Source of the DNA: Rhodocollybia butyracea
Taxonomy: Eukaryota; Basidiomycota; Agaricomycetes; Agaricales; Omphalotaceae
Length of the DNA stretch: 64,000 nucleotides
Direction of reading: 5' to 3'
Assembly: GCA_015501585.1 (NCBI GenBank)
Contig: JADNRY010000016.1
Location: forward strand, 248,001-312,000
Of the stretch, positions 38,504 through 49,774 are shown piece after piece. The translations under genes and the position numbers were made by a program. Below the pieces are notes generated by a model that saw only the letters and a list, made by a program, of their open reading frames with translations, was not told where the DNA came from and made no database searches. Position 1 is the first letter of the stretch. Each line of letters opens with the position of its first letter.

Positions 38504-39789
38504 TTAAAAAACTTTTTCTCTGGTGTCGCCCAGCTCTACTTTCATCGGAGGGTATTCGACATTTACAACCCCCTTGTCCCCCCCACTTTCGTCGCGATCA
38601 GCCTTAATGGCTGATTCCCCACGCACCACCAATTTCGAGATTTGTGAACATCGTTCCAGTACAAGCGGACGTTGTACATGTCTCTTTCTGCTGAAGATCT
38701 TTTGAAGCCAATTTCGATAAACTACATCTTTCATGACCCCCAGCCTAGTGCTTTGACCAGCAGTGAGACTCCAATCACATCTAGAAAAGTCTGGGTGCCA
38801 TTCGCTTGTAAAGTGCTCGCCGGGAAGAATCCTTTCGGTTTCTTTGAAGTGAACACTTCCCATTTCTAGGATGTGTTTGACGAGAAAGACATTGTTGATC
38901 AGGATCTGGACACCAATATCTTGTTAGAATTTGCGAACACAGTATACTTTTCACTTACATTGTGAATGAGGATCAGTGGCTCCAAACTTTTATCTTCTGG
39001 ACTCATATAGGCATAAAGAGTTGCATGAAAGTTCAGAGGGGGTGGGCCCTGTTATGAGTTCAGATTACAGTGCATATGGATAGCTGCAGACAGCTTACAG
39101 TTTTAGAAGATATCGGAAGGAGTTCTGCTCTGTATCTGGTTTTGAATACCTGTGTGGTCATATCAACAGGTTCAGGGGGGTAAATCTTGAAGGCCTGTCA
39201 ACAAAACCCAGGCGACTCTGCAACAAAAGGTACAGTGTTCACTGCTTGTGAGAAACCTGCAACAACTGCACTGTCATGATTTGTTAGTGCAGAAAACAGA
39301 ATATCTTTCAAAAGAACTGACTCGGCTCGTACATAGAAGCAGGTGTCTGGTGTGCTATCTAGCACGATATAGCCGGTATCGAATTAGTATGGACGCATTG
39401 CCACAATATTTACGTCTATGAAGCATCCAATCCTCTGAAAAGGCACATACTGGGGCCTTGACTTGAACTGAGCATAAATCATTTTAAGCTGACACGACAA
39501 AAATAACAAGATGGCGCACAGTGATTTTGAGGCTAGAAGCTGCTATGACGTTTGGTTTGCTTGCATCCCAAAGTATGTTGGATATGTATTGTAGCTCGTG
39601 GTATTGGTATTTTGCCTGGGCAGCAGCTGCACTTGCACCACCACCACCACCGCCTCTGGGCCCTCCATTTCCCTTGCTCTTTCCCTTGCCTCCCTCACCA
39701 CCACCTCCACTGCTTCTTTTTCCCTGCTTCCCCCTTTCCTCACATGTTCCATCTGAGTCTCCCTTCAGCGAGTTTTCCTGCAAAGTCAT
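38504..39789 (-). pseudogene. F4: member of repeated family F, N-domain lost, nonsense codon
   Basis: Starts at Met 39789 (MTLQENSLKGDSDGTCEERG) inside what is the linker of F2 and F3, so the helical part and N-domain are absent. A Gly/Lys/Ala-rich linker (GGGGGGASAAAAQAK) leads to YISNILWDASKPN and LKITVRHLVIF, then FDTGYIVLDSTPDTCFYV, later ILINNVFLVKHILEMGSVHF, ERILPGEHFTSEWHPDF, RNWLQKIFSRKRHVQRP and ESAIKADRDESGG. At 39384-39386 the codon before FDTGY is TAA, where F5 has CAA (YQFDTGY). The gene therefore carries a stop in a conserved segment. Its new 5' end is shared with F5 and has three GATAA boxes about 50 bp upstream. Confidence 0.65.
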
Positions 39790-39839
39790 CGTATGAGTGC
39801 AACAGAAGACAAGGTTTATCTTAGGGGTTTCAGTCTCAG

Positions 39840-39855
39840 GATAAGATAAGATAAG
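39840..39855. promoter_or_regulatory. Triple GATAA cluster upstream of F4
   Basis: GATAAGATAAGATAAG lies 51 bp upstream of the F4 start. GATA-type zinc-finger factors bind such motifs in fungi. The same arrangement occurs upstream of F5. Binding is inferred only from the motif. Confidence 0.45.
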
Positions 39856-40221
39856 AGCATCAGCATATGGCGCCGTAGTATTGCACCTTTTTTGCCCTAC
39901 GCTCGCATATTGGGTCATTAGCGTCGATAGGATATTACAGCTTGGCTTACCCACATGTAAATAGCTTAAGCTTGCAGGTATAAAAACCTGATGAACCAGA
40001 CTGACCGCTGGCACTGTACTCAATGTCAAAAATTGCATGTATTTTCCACACAAATCCGTTTGGCAATGGGAACTTCTTGTCGACGATATAAGGATCCTGG
40101 TCCCAGTTATCTGGAATTACATTTGACTGGAATGATTACACATTGCAGATGAAGATCCAAGTTCAACTCATTATAGGTCATTATTACATTTGACCGTAGT
40201 GTACAATAGAGAATGTGATTG

Positions 40222-41880
40222 CTAAGGCTCTTTACCTATGGCGTCACCCAGCTCTGGAGGGAATTGGATATCCACAACCCCTTTAACTCCCCCATCTTTA
40301 TCGCAATCAGCCTCAATGGCTGATTCACCACGCGCCACCAATTTCGAGATTTGTGAATGTCTCCGTTCCAGTATAAGCGGACGTTGTACATGCATCTTTC
40401 TGCAGAAGATCTTTTGAAGCCAATTTCGAGAGAATACATCTTTCATGACCCCCATCCTGGCACTTTGACCTTCAGCGAGGCTTGGTCCACATCTAGGATC
40501 TGGGTGCCATTCACTCGTAAAGTGCTCGCCGGGATGAATCCTCTCGGATTCTTTGAAGTGAACACTGCCCACCTCGATGGTGTTTTTGGCAAGATAAACA
40601 TTGTTGATCAGGATCTGGAAACCAAAACATCTCGTTAGAATTTGCTGAACACAGTACACTTTTCACTTGCATTGTGAATGAAGATCAGTGGTTCCGAACC
40701 TTTACTTTCTGGAGTCATATAGGTGTAAAGAGTCGCATGAAAGTTCAGAGGGGGGGTGTTGTTGTAAAGGGGGAAAATTCAGATACAAGCTACGCTCATC
40801 CTCCAAATGTGGGGACAAAAGCACACCAGAGGGTAGAGATGGGTAAAGCCCTGGGTCAAACAACCCGATGGGGTCTCATTCCATAAAACTAGGTACTTAT
40901 ATACTATACAACTGTATACTACACTATATAAGGGAATTGACTTGCTATAAGTCCAGGCAAGTCATTATGAGTCATTTAGAATCATTGCACAGTCATGCAC
41001 AGTCAATGACTCAATGCACAGTAACTATGTACTACAAATGAGTCAATGCAATATTGACACATTACGACTCCAGTCCATATGAGTCAGTTCAGGTTTGTAC
41101 ACGGAGGCACTTGCAAATATTCCAGTCCAAATTCCTACAGGTGGGCCCTGTTATGAGTTCAATTAGGGTACATATGGATAGCTGCAGACACCTTACACTG
41201 GCAGTTCCATCAGCCTGTGGTCTCGGAATGATTTCTGCTCTGTATCTGGTTTCGAATCCCTGTGCGTGTAAATTTACCAATGCAATGGGGTAAAGCCTGA
41301 AGGCCTGTTGATGAAACCCAGGCAATTCTAGAATAAAAGGTACAGTGATCACTGCTTGTGAGAAACATTCAGCAACTGCACTGTTATGATTTTTTAGTAT
41401 AGAAAACAGAATATCATCCAAAGGGACTGACTTGGCTTGTACACAGAAGCAGTGGTCTGGTGTGCTACTTAGCACGATATAGCCAGTATCAAATTGGTAC
41501 ACTGGTGAACCAATAGATATGTCTACAAAGCATTCAACCCTCTGGAAAGCCTCGTGCTGGGGCCTTGACTTGAACTGAAAATCTGTTCAAGGCTGACATG
41601 ACAAAATAACAAGATGGCGCACAGTGATTGCGAGCCTGGAGCCTGCTATGCCAGCGCGCAGTTTGCTTTCATCCCAAATTATGTTGGATATGCAACTTAT
41701 TGGCTTGTGGTTTTGACGGTTTGCCTGGCCACTGCCAACCGCACCTGTACCACCACCTCCACATCTGAGCCCTCCATTTCCCTTGCTCCTTCCCGCATCA
41801 CCTCTGCTCCCTTTTCCCCGCTCCCCCTTTTCTTCACATGTTAAATCTGTGTCTCCATTCAGCGAGTTTTCCTGAGTCAT
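40222..41880 (-). pseudogene. F5: member of repeated family F, split by a 382-bp insertion
   Basis: Starts at Met 41880 (MTQENSLNGDTDLTCEEKGE), homologous to the F4 start. Linker and CISNIIWDESKLRAG, LAITVRHLVIL, YQFDTGYIVLSSTPDHCF and a variable segment with FRLYPIALVNLHAQGFETRY and RAEIIPRPQADG follow. The next exon (LNFHATLYTYMTPESKGSEP) is cut close to its start by foreign sequence at 40759-41140. The C-terminus is intact: FQILINNVYLAKNTIEVGSV, ERIHPGEHFTSEWHPD, SRNWLQKIFCRKMHVQRP, VARGESAIEADCDKDGG. Apart from the insertion I saw no stop, so it is the least decayed of the shorter copies. Confidence 0.6.
40759..41140. mobile_element. 382-bp insertion in F5, probable small non-autonomous element
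   Basis: F4 reads TTCAGAGGGGGTGGGCCCTG without a break; F5 has the same flanks separated by 382 bp, with GGTG on both sides (40755-40758 and 41140-41143). The insert has no coding capacity and contains several TGAGTCA/ATGACTCA and CACAGTCA words. The element family is not recognised. Confidence 0.65.
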
Positions 41881-41939
41881 CGTATGAATGTAACAGAAAA
41901 CTCCTCCGCTGTCTTAGGGGTCTTAGGGGTTTGTCTTGG

Positions 41940-41955
41940 GATAAGATAAGATAAG
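41940..41955. promoter_or_regulatory. Triple GATAA cluster upstream of F5
   Basis: Same GATAAGATAAGATAAG block as before F4, here 60 bp upstream of the F5 start, followed in both cases by a CAGCATATGGCGCCG-like stretch. The shared 5' flank (about 39790-40180 and 41881-42290) shows that the two copies arose from one rearranged gene. Confidence 0.45.
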
Positions 41956-42409
41956 AGAGTCAGCATGCATATGGCGCCGAGATTCTCCGCTCTCACTCAC
42001 TCCCATGGCTCGTATATTGGTTCATTAGCATCAATGTTCCGGCTTAAGTTTACAAGTTGATGTTTAGGCTACAAAACCCCAATGACTGACCGGTGTTGTA
42101 CTAAAAATTGCATACACAGATCGTTGACAATGGGAACTTGTCAACAATATAGAGACAGTCCTCTGGAATTCTAATTGGCTGGAATGATATGCAATCTGTT
42201 GTTCCGATTGTTTGAGCATCATACGAGCAATTTCAGAGGCAAGTTCTGATTCTAATAACAATGTATATGGCCTCCAAAGTGTCACAGCCTAGTGATTTTG
42301 TTTATCAAGAGAGTGACCACAGTGAGAACCTTACTATTACTCTTGAGTCTTGCAAACCTTTTCCTCAAAGCTACTTGTGGATGCCAGGGTGAGGCCTTGA
42401 CTCTTGAAA

Positions 42410-45400
42410 CTACAATGTGGTCTTACACTTGGGGACCAACTTCAGAGTGGCTGGTAAGCTTAACTGAGCATTGAACGTTGAATCACAAATTCCTGACATC
42501 TGGCTAGGAATCTTCCCAAGGTTGAATGATTGGCACTGTATATGAATGAAGCGAACATTATTCAAGTCTGTGTGAGCAGTAACTTCAGGCAGGGCACAAA
42601 GACCCTCAATCTTGCTCAACAGCAACGTCAGGACCTCATGAACTGGCTCTTTCAGCTTGTTGAGGTTGGCTAGATCCTCGCCCAAGGCAGAGTATGCGCT
42701 TTGCTTCAAAACAAAAAATTTGCTCGCAAAGTGATGCAACCCATCACCTAGAGGTATGCTGGCAGATGAAAGCTTCTTGAAATAAGTGTGACAATAGATG
42801 GGGCTACTCCACGCTTTTTGCCATGATGTAGATGTAGCATCTGACAAAAATAAGGCTCTGTATGATTCCTCAAAGGCGGCATCAGAGCATTGATTGGCAG
42901 GACTGAGAAATTTATGGGATAGAAACCATACACAAACCCACCAAAATGATTCGAGATTGTGAAAACCATTTTGGTTAAAGTGCGGTTCGATGCCTTTTTT
43001 GTCAAGGGATAGACTGAGCGCAAAGTCCATATCGGTGTATGCTTGATCTGCAACCTCGACAGGCAAGAATGCTGGAGTTCCCTAATAATGGTACAGTGGG
43101 ATTCAATTGTTCTTAAAGAACAAAGACTAGTAGTTATCTATTGTTTTAAGAGTTCCTTAAGAAATAATTTCTCCTATTGTTCTTACTAAACTATCCATCA
43201 CCCCTTGCAACTTGAACATTTCTTAATAAGTTCTTAAGTACTTTTTTTAAGAGAATTGTTTTACTTAATTCTTAAGTGAAAACATTCATTAAGAACTCAC
43301 TTCTTAAGAACAACTTTGTTAAGAAATTGTTTGCGACAGATTTGTTCACATTCATTAACAACAAAATCATGAACAGATAGACACTTATCCAACAAAATCA
43401 AGCCCACCACTCCCACTTCCCATCCCTCAATCACACCATTACCTGCCAATCAAATGCAGGCCTTTTGATTTGAGCTTGAATCAATGCCCAAAAGCGCATG
43501 GCACCCTAAATCCAAGATTCAAGAATCCAAGTCATCTTTCTAAAGCACACAAGCAGAAGGATGGCTGGGGAAAAGGAGGGAAAAGGCAGCAAATCACAGG
43601 CGGTTGAGCATTATAAGTCCTTTTGTCTATTGTTTGAATACTCCTTTTGTGGTTTCAAACAATAGACAATTGAAAAGGAGAGGCCAGGCCGAATTGAGGC
43701 CAAAGTGCGGATCCGCATTTGTCCAAATCTGGATTAACAGGCTTAATCCAGATTCACTGCCACTGACAGTGATGCAGCGCGGAAAATGCAAACTCAAGCT
43801 TCTCCAGACTCCAATAAGTACCCCTCGTTTAGACCTGGATTGAGGATATCCGCTGTTCTAGGATCTGATTGGCATTGACTTGAGTTGTGGTGGGGCCAAG
43901 GACAATGAACCATGTCCCTCTCATTGTGATAGTTCTTGGCATTGATGTGGTATATCCTTGTATCGAGATCTCTTGTATACTACCTGCTCTTCTTGTTGGA
44001 CTGTGAGCCTTCCTATCTTGACTAGTTTGACATTACATCACCTACTTTCTGCATCTGAAGAGTATGAATTAAACTGTACAGTTGAAGAACCGAGTGTATC
44101 TACTAAACCTACTCTACTAGTACTTAGTAGTATCTATCTTGTTTTGATTGTATCCATGTTTTCCACATCAGTTTTCCTTTTTGTATTTAGAATAATAATA
44201 ACTCTATTGTTTTGTTGACAACAACTTACAAGTGGTGCTTTGACCCTTTGCCAGGACCTTGCAGTATTTAAATAATAACGACGTAGAACCTGCTTTGGCC
44301 CTCATCACATGTTTGATAGAAATGGGCGCTAACACCACTTTGTCTCTTTCTTTCCTTGAACAACCAGCGACCATTGTTGGATCCCATCACCTCTATCCTC
44401 CACTGACCGCCGCTACTAGATCCTGGTTCCCACTTGGTGTGGTGGCCTGTCTGTATACTTGAGTATTAGACTTTCAACTCACAAATTGTGTATGGTGCAG
44501 AGTCCAGACTACCGTGTACAACTCTGCGCCAGTGGCTACACAATATGTCCCTTATTTCCAGTGACGGCAAGTGTTCTGTCATTCCCTTCTCATTCTCCTT
44601 GTCATTGAAACATCATCTGCCACCCTCTCCCAAACTTCCAAAGCAAACAACATGCCACAAGTCAGGATTCAATCTGTGCTAATCAATCAAGGATTTGCAA
44701 CACTTAGTCAAGGCTCAATACTCTCTGGCTGGATTTGGAACTTGCGGTTGGATCCAGAGTCAGAAGAGGGCAGGGGCAAAGCCCTTATCACATACTCGGG
44801 GGATAGAGGTGAGAGTAGTAAAAGAGAGGATAACAGTGAGAAGGAGGATAAGTGATGAGATACTCAGTAAGTCATTAAAATCATCTTAAGAACTTGTTCT
44901 TAATAAGGCCCTTAAGATCCCTGCTACCCTTCCATTCTCACTGGTGTGTTTTAAGACCATTCTTAAGAAATACCCTTCTTAAACATTCCTTAAGGTCCTT
45001 GTCTTTGTGTGAACCTTTCCATTCTCGTGTTCTGGTGAGTTCTTAAGGCAATTCTTGAGAATTTGTCTTTGTGTGTAACTCCAACTCCAGATAGTTCCCA
45101 AACAATTTTGTATTCTTAAGTATTTTCTAGTTTTTAACTTTTAAGTAGTGTCCCTAAGTAGTATTAGCCTTAAGTAGTACCTTTAAGTACTTAGAATGTT
45201 CTTAAAGTATACATATCAGTAATAAAGTTGATTACCTTAAGAGAATGGGATCCCATTCCTGAATAATGATATACATTTCAGCATAAAAGTGCTAGACAAA
45301 ATACGAATAAGGGATGTACAGTTTTTGAGTCGGGTGGAGGGTTGTGTTCTGAAATGATGATAGCATATTCGAGGTCAATGATTACACCAATCCATTCACC

Positions 45401-47041
45401 ACCTCGCTCTACCAACATATATTACCGGCACTTACGTCGTGGTGCAGATACCCGGCATCATGCATTGCGCCAACACCTAGAGTGTAAATAGATCATAAGT
45501 TAGGAGTATTCGACAAGAAAGATCAAGTACATACCAGTCAGTGCACCTTGGACAGCCAACAGCATGTCGGCATAGTTGACATCTGGACTACAGGTGTCCC
45601 CATCTCCTCAAAAACAATCTGGTAGTGACAGCGACAGGAACTGTTTGGATTTAGAATCGTACGGAATCCTGCCTGACTTCCAAGGTGAGAATCAGAGATC
45701 TCACCTGCAGGTCCAAGAACTCCTCCACTACGTATAATCTTCCATCTCTTGGTCTCTCGGCGTCCACTAGGAATTGCGTTGATAGATATCTGCCTAAGAT
45801 AGATCAAGTCCTGCCCACGTCAGAAAACCTCCTTCATATCATCAGGTTTCAATACCAGGACACCATTCTTGTCCAGAGTAGGGGCCTGGATGACACAGGC
45901 AGTGATCACTGTGAGGAAGTGCTTCAGACGTGGATCACCATTGAGCCTTGAGCAGAGGTCAGCGAGAGAGGTGTGCTCGTGCCGACAGTCTAGCTCTATC
46001 CAACAGTCCTTCAACACTAGGAAATTGTCACTAGGTGTACCCCCAGGACAAGGTAATTCAACAACTTTCCACACTCGGCTGACACAACCATATGCACAGT
46101 CATCGCTATGGTCAGTCAAGACACAAACGGTCCTGAATGTCCTAGTTGACCTGTTCACATCCATAACATCAATCTCATAGACCGGTGTTCTTTCTGCATC
46201 CATGCAAACTAGTTGCATAGTTGGATCGAATCCTAAATCTGCATGCGAAGCAGAGCCTAGGGCAAGAAAGACATGGACTAGCTCCATCCAGTTCTACCGA
46301 CATAGTTAGTGCATATATAGAATACTCAAGGCAAACGACATGAACTGTATGGATGTCAAAGGGCTCTGAACACAAGGGTATCCCTATTGTGATACCATAG
46401 ATGGACAGTTGTATCCTCGATTGTTAGACCGAACACAAAACGACGATGGGTGTCTTTCCGCATGATATGGTGTAATGACCAGATCCTTTTTTCAAAGTCC
46501 TAGCAGAGGTCTGGGCCAAGAATAGTTACGAGAGACATATGGTTTAATGTACATCAAGCTGCTCAGTCTCATTGTCCTTCTTGTTTACCTCCAGTGCCCA
46601 GCAAATATTGAACCAGTTGTTGGGAGACATTTCAGCGCTGCTACCAGTTGGGGCCGGCTCGACACTGCTAAACCCATCCGGACACGAAGAATTCCGACGG
46701 GAGGAAAGCGGGGTAGAGTGGTCGTTTATAGTAAGCTTTACGGTCCTCTGGCCGCTGGTGCCACTGCATGAAGCATGAATATTGTTGTAAATTTTTTTGA
46801 GGTTTTTGAATGCTTTCAAACCATGGGCCTTGTCTTTAGATGGGTGTAGGCGGCGTTTCCATCTGTTTCCGGTGACGTGGTTATTGTCCTGGAGCTTTTT
46901 GCAGACATCGTTCAAGTTGGGGACCGGGGGAAGGAGTGATGTGAGCATGGACATGAGAGTGACCTCTGGTACACTGTTCCCAACATCTTGCAGTAGAGCT
47001 ATCCGTGGAATTGATACATAGCTCATGCGATACGAGGACAT
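42410..47041 (-). CDS. FunK1-type protein kinase, with a transposon in one intron
   Basis: Fungal-type kinase of the FunK1 group, expanded in Agaricomycetes. N-terminal part 46544-47041 (VPNLNDVCKKLQDNNHVTGN, HGLKAFKNLKKIYNNIH). Then EDTTVHLWYHNRD and CSEPFDIHTVHVVCLEYSIY, LGFDPTMQLVCMDAERTPVY, CWIELDCRHEHTSLADLCSR, and the kinase core: CRCHYQIVFEEMGTPV, MHDAGYLHHDVS (catalytic loop), GVIIDLEYAIIISE (DLE in place of DFG). After DSKT an intron contains a 2.2-kb element (43094-45261); the frame then resumes in phase with GTPAFLPVEVADQAY, the APE-equivalent segment, and HNLESFWWVCVWFLSHKF. Removing the element restores a normal short intron, so the gene could still be spliced. Exact exons around 45800-45300 were not fully resolved. 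Biological role unknown. Confidence 0.75.
43094..45261. mobile_element. 2168-bp element with TTCTTAAG-rich ends, inserted in a FunK1 intron
   Basis: Left end CAGTGGGATTCAATTGTTCT; right end, read outward, CAGGAATGGGATCCCATTCT. Both share GGGATYCMATT. The flanks are AATAATGGTA (43084-43093) and AATAATGATA (45262-45271), a target duplication of 10 bp with one mismatch. The first 300 and last 370 bp are packed with TTCTTAAG/CTTAAGAA words, which look like transposase-binding repeats. No transposase frame was found in the middle, so it is non-autonomous. Superfamily uncertain. Confidence 0.75.
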
Positions 47042-47693
47042 GGCTGCAGGTAAGAAGAGATAGAATTTGAAATGGCGGGCTGCATGATCAAATGAGGTCC
47101 GCGCCTCAGCCCAAGTTCACGATTGGGTGCTAAGATGAGTACTGGACAGTGTTTAGACAATGACTTTCAAGTGGCTACCCCAAGGAGTTTGTGAAGAATA
47201 GTTTTACCAGATACCTGGAGAGATACAACCAGATACACAGGGGTAGCTGGCCTCTGGATTGGCATCGGAATGATATGGTAACAACTTGGTAATGAAGATG
47301 CCAATTTGGCAGTAGTAGATTTTCTGTTATGGTGTGATTTACATAGGACGCTTCTTGGAGCATGCAACATATTCACATTCAAAAACTTGTTCCTCAATAG
47401 CTGTACCATCTTCAGCTTCATTTGCCAGTAGTTCTTTGTTGCATTATCTGGTGGTAGCGCTTGCTCTTGTTCGTCAACTGTCGATAACCTGTAAAAGCTG
47501 TTCAGTTTCCTTAATGAATGCATCTAAAGAAGCGTCATACAATGAACCTTACTACTTTTCCTCATTCAAAAGTGATCTCTACACTGTCTACTTCTTCCAG
47601 TTCAAGTATTCCTTGCAAGGTCCAGATGATGCTGCAGAAACATGCTTTCTGGAAAGTTTGTTACAACGAAGTTGTTTAGCGCTCATTGTAAAT
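47042..47693 (-). other. FunK1 upstream region
   Basis: No gene is firmly supported. Open frames 47167-47523 (KLNSFYRLSTVDEQEQALPP) have counterparts in the duplicate at 56753-57122 (KLNSFYRLSTLTNKS), but both copies break in different places, so a 5' exon of the kinase is possible and not proven. The block is part of the 1.6-kb duplication shared with 55.7-57.4 kb. Confidence 0.4.
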
Positions 47694-47869
47694 CAGATAT
47701 GCACCTGACCATAAAACAACCAAGTAGACCCGAGGGCCGTAAGAAAAGAACCGGTAAATGATAAACGGTAACCTGGTGGGCGAATTCTCCCACACTATAT
47801 AGTCTAGACAAGTGTTTACATTGGTATATGTAAAATTAACAGCATCAGTATGCTGCCCATTTTGGAATG

Positions 47870-48790
47870 GGCATCAGGAAAAAAATAGGACTGCCTCCTT
47901 ATCATAAAATGCTGCCAAGAGTGATGGGGGAGACAGTAAAATTGTGCTACCGCTTTGTCATCCTTGGGGAGGCAGCAAGATAATGCTGCCTCCCAGTCCT
48001 CCTTAGCAGCATAATAATGCTGTCAAGGGGATTGTGGCAGAGACAGCAGAATAATGCTGCCTCCTCCCCCCCAGCTGTCTCATCTTCCTTGATGGCATAA
48101 TAATGCTGTCAAGGGGATTGAGGAGACAGCAGAATAATGCTGCCCTCCTTGACAGCAGTATTATGCTGTAGTTGTCTCATCTTCCTTGACGGCATAATAA
48201 TACTGTCAAAGGGATTGGGGAGACAGCACTATTAAGCAGTCAAGCTGGGGAGGAAAGCAATGGTTCCTCCTCATACAATAATACCCTTTGACAGCATAAT
48301 ACTGCTCTCAGGAAGAGGCAGCAAAATAATGCTGCCCGCTACTTCTCCTTAGCAGCATAATAATGCTGTCAAGGGAACAACAGATCAATGTCTGACATGT
48401 CTCGCTTGACAGCATTATTATACAGTGGAGCTAGGGATAAAAGGAACACATTCTCCTTGTACCCCTTGACAGCATAATAGTGCTCTCAGGGGATTTGAGA
48501 GGCAGAAAAATGATGCTGCCTCCTGCTCCTCCTTGGTGGCATAATAATGCTGTCAATTGGAAGACAGAAAAATACTGCTACCTTCTCATTCCCCCTGGCA
48601 GCATTATGATGCAGTCACGCTGGGAGACAGCAAAATAATACTTTCTCCCAGCTGATTATTTTTTGGCTGGCCAAAGCGCCTTAATTTCTGCCATTTCCTT
48701 GATGGCATAATCATGCTCTCAAGGGTGATGGAACAGCAAAATAATGCTGCATTCTCATTCCCCTTGACAGCATTATTATGCTGCCAACTT
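47870..48790. repeat. Subterminal hairpin array, left
   Basis: More than fifteen spaced variants of CAGCATAATAATGCTG, usually flanked by TTGACAG or GTCAAGG or by AGACAGCAAAATAATGCTGC and CTCC words. Each core can fold (CAGCAT/ATGCTG arms, 4-base loop). Spacing is irregular (about 25-60 bp). A matching array lies at the other end of the element. Confidence 0.8.
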
Positions 48791-49021
48791 GGTTTGATCA
48801 GAGTAAGGAAATTTTAATCAGATCTACTCCCAGGATAGTAATCAAAGGGCTTGGGACAGCTGAACCTCCTCCGTTGTAGTACTTACATCTGCCTTGTGTG
48901 TCTGCACTCATACTACACAGCCACATACAGCCACATTGCAAATTTTTTGCTTAAACTAGGCACCTTCAGGCAGCTGGGCCAACAGATAAGGATTACAATA
49001 TGGTTTATTAATGTGCACCTT

Positions 49022-49774
49022 TCATGCCTGACACTTGTAAGCTTCCATTGTGTCCAACTTTTGTGCCCAGTCCTGGAGCTGTTCCTCATCCAGATCAGCC
49101 CATGCTTTCTCCATTCTAGCCTGGATTTTTTCCTCTTCAGCCTTTGCCTTCCTCTTCTTTCTCTCAAGTTCCCAGATGTGTACTTTCTTCTCATAGAGGT
49201 GTTGATTTTGTGGAGAAGTGGAATCCCGCAAACCTAATAGATAGCATGGTCGGACATTCCGGGGAGAATATTCATTTTGAGCACCATGCTGTTCGACATG
49301 CTTCCTATTTTAACTGTGAGACCACTGTGGACTATTGAACAAATCATTCATACACACTTTTGACGGGCAAGTTGCGCTTTGTCCAGAATAATGTCACGAT
49401 GACTATGGATCCATGAGTAAACAAAACAAGAAATTGACAAGTGGCCACAGAATCAATCATGAAGCAGAATTGGAGAATAGCATACCAAATATAACTGACA
49501 CAAGAATAGTCCTTTTGGATGGCCTTTGCTTCTTTTGATTGTGCTTCAGACTGCTCAGCGTGTTTCCTGCAAACATGTTGATAATTTATTAGAAGAGATG
49601 GATATAGACTTACCTTGCCATACATTCCTGAGCCTTTCGATTATATTCCTCTGCATTTCTAATGTACAGATCATATGGAATCGGTACTCATCAATGAATA
49701 ATACTTCCTACACACCTGTGGCAATAATCTTTGGAGGCCGCAGTGCTCTTGAGCTGTTTTTCATGTTTAGCCAT
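49022..49774 (-). CDS. Element-encoded Lys/Glu/Ala-rich coiled-coil protein
   Basis: Inside the hAT-like element. Starting at Met 49774 (MAKHEKQLKSTAASKDYCHR), exons separated by short introns read IRNAEEYNRKAQECMA, RKHAEQSEAQSKEAKAIQKD and LYEKKVHIWELERKKRKAKA, then EEEKIQARMEKAWADLDEEQ, ending KLDTMEAYKCQA. It is almost entirely charged helix with heptad-like spacing. No catalytic motif; not a transposase by sequence. The GTAAGT donor after QECMA and a clean end support a real spliced gene, but the exon joins are inferred. Confidence 0.45.

Noticed and set aside
39521..39824. Plus-strand proline/histidine-rich frames
   Set aside because: Antisense of the Gly-rich linker of F4.
42292..42474. 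Small plus-strand frame with a signal-peptide-like start (MILFIKRVTTVRTLLLLLSL)
   Set aside because: It overlaps the end of the FunK1 gene on the other strand, has no conserved copy elsewhere in the window and no intron or neighbour context supporting it.
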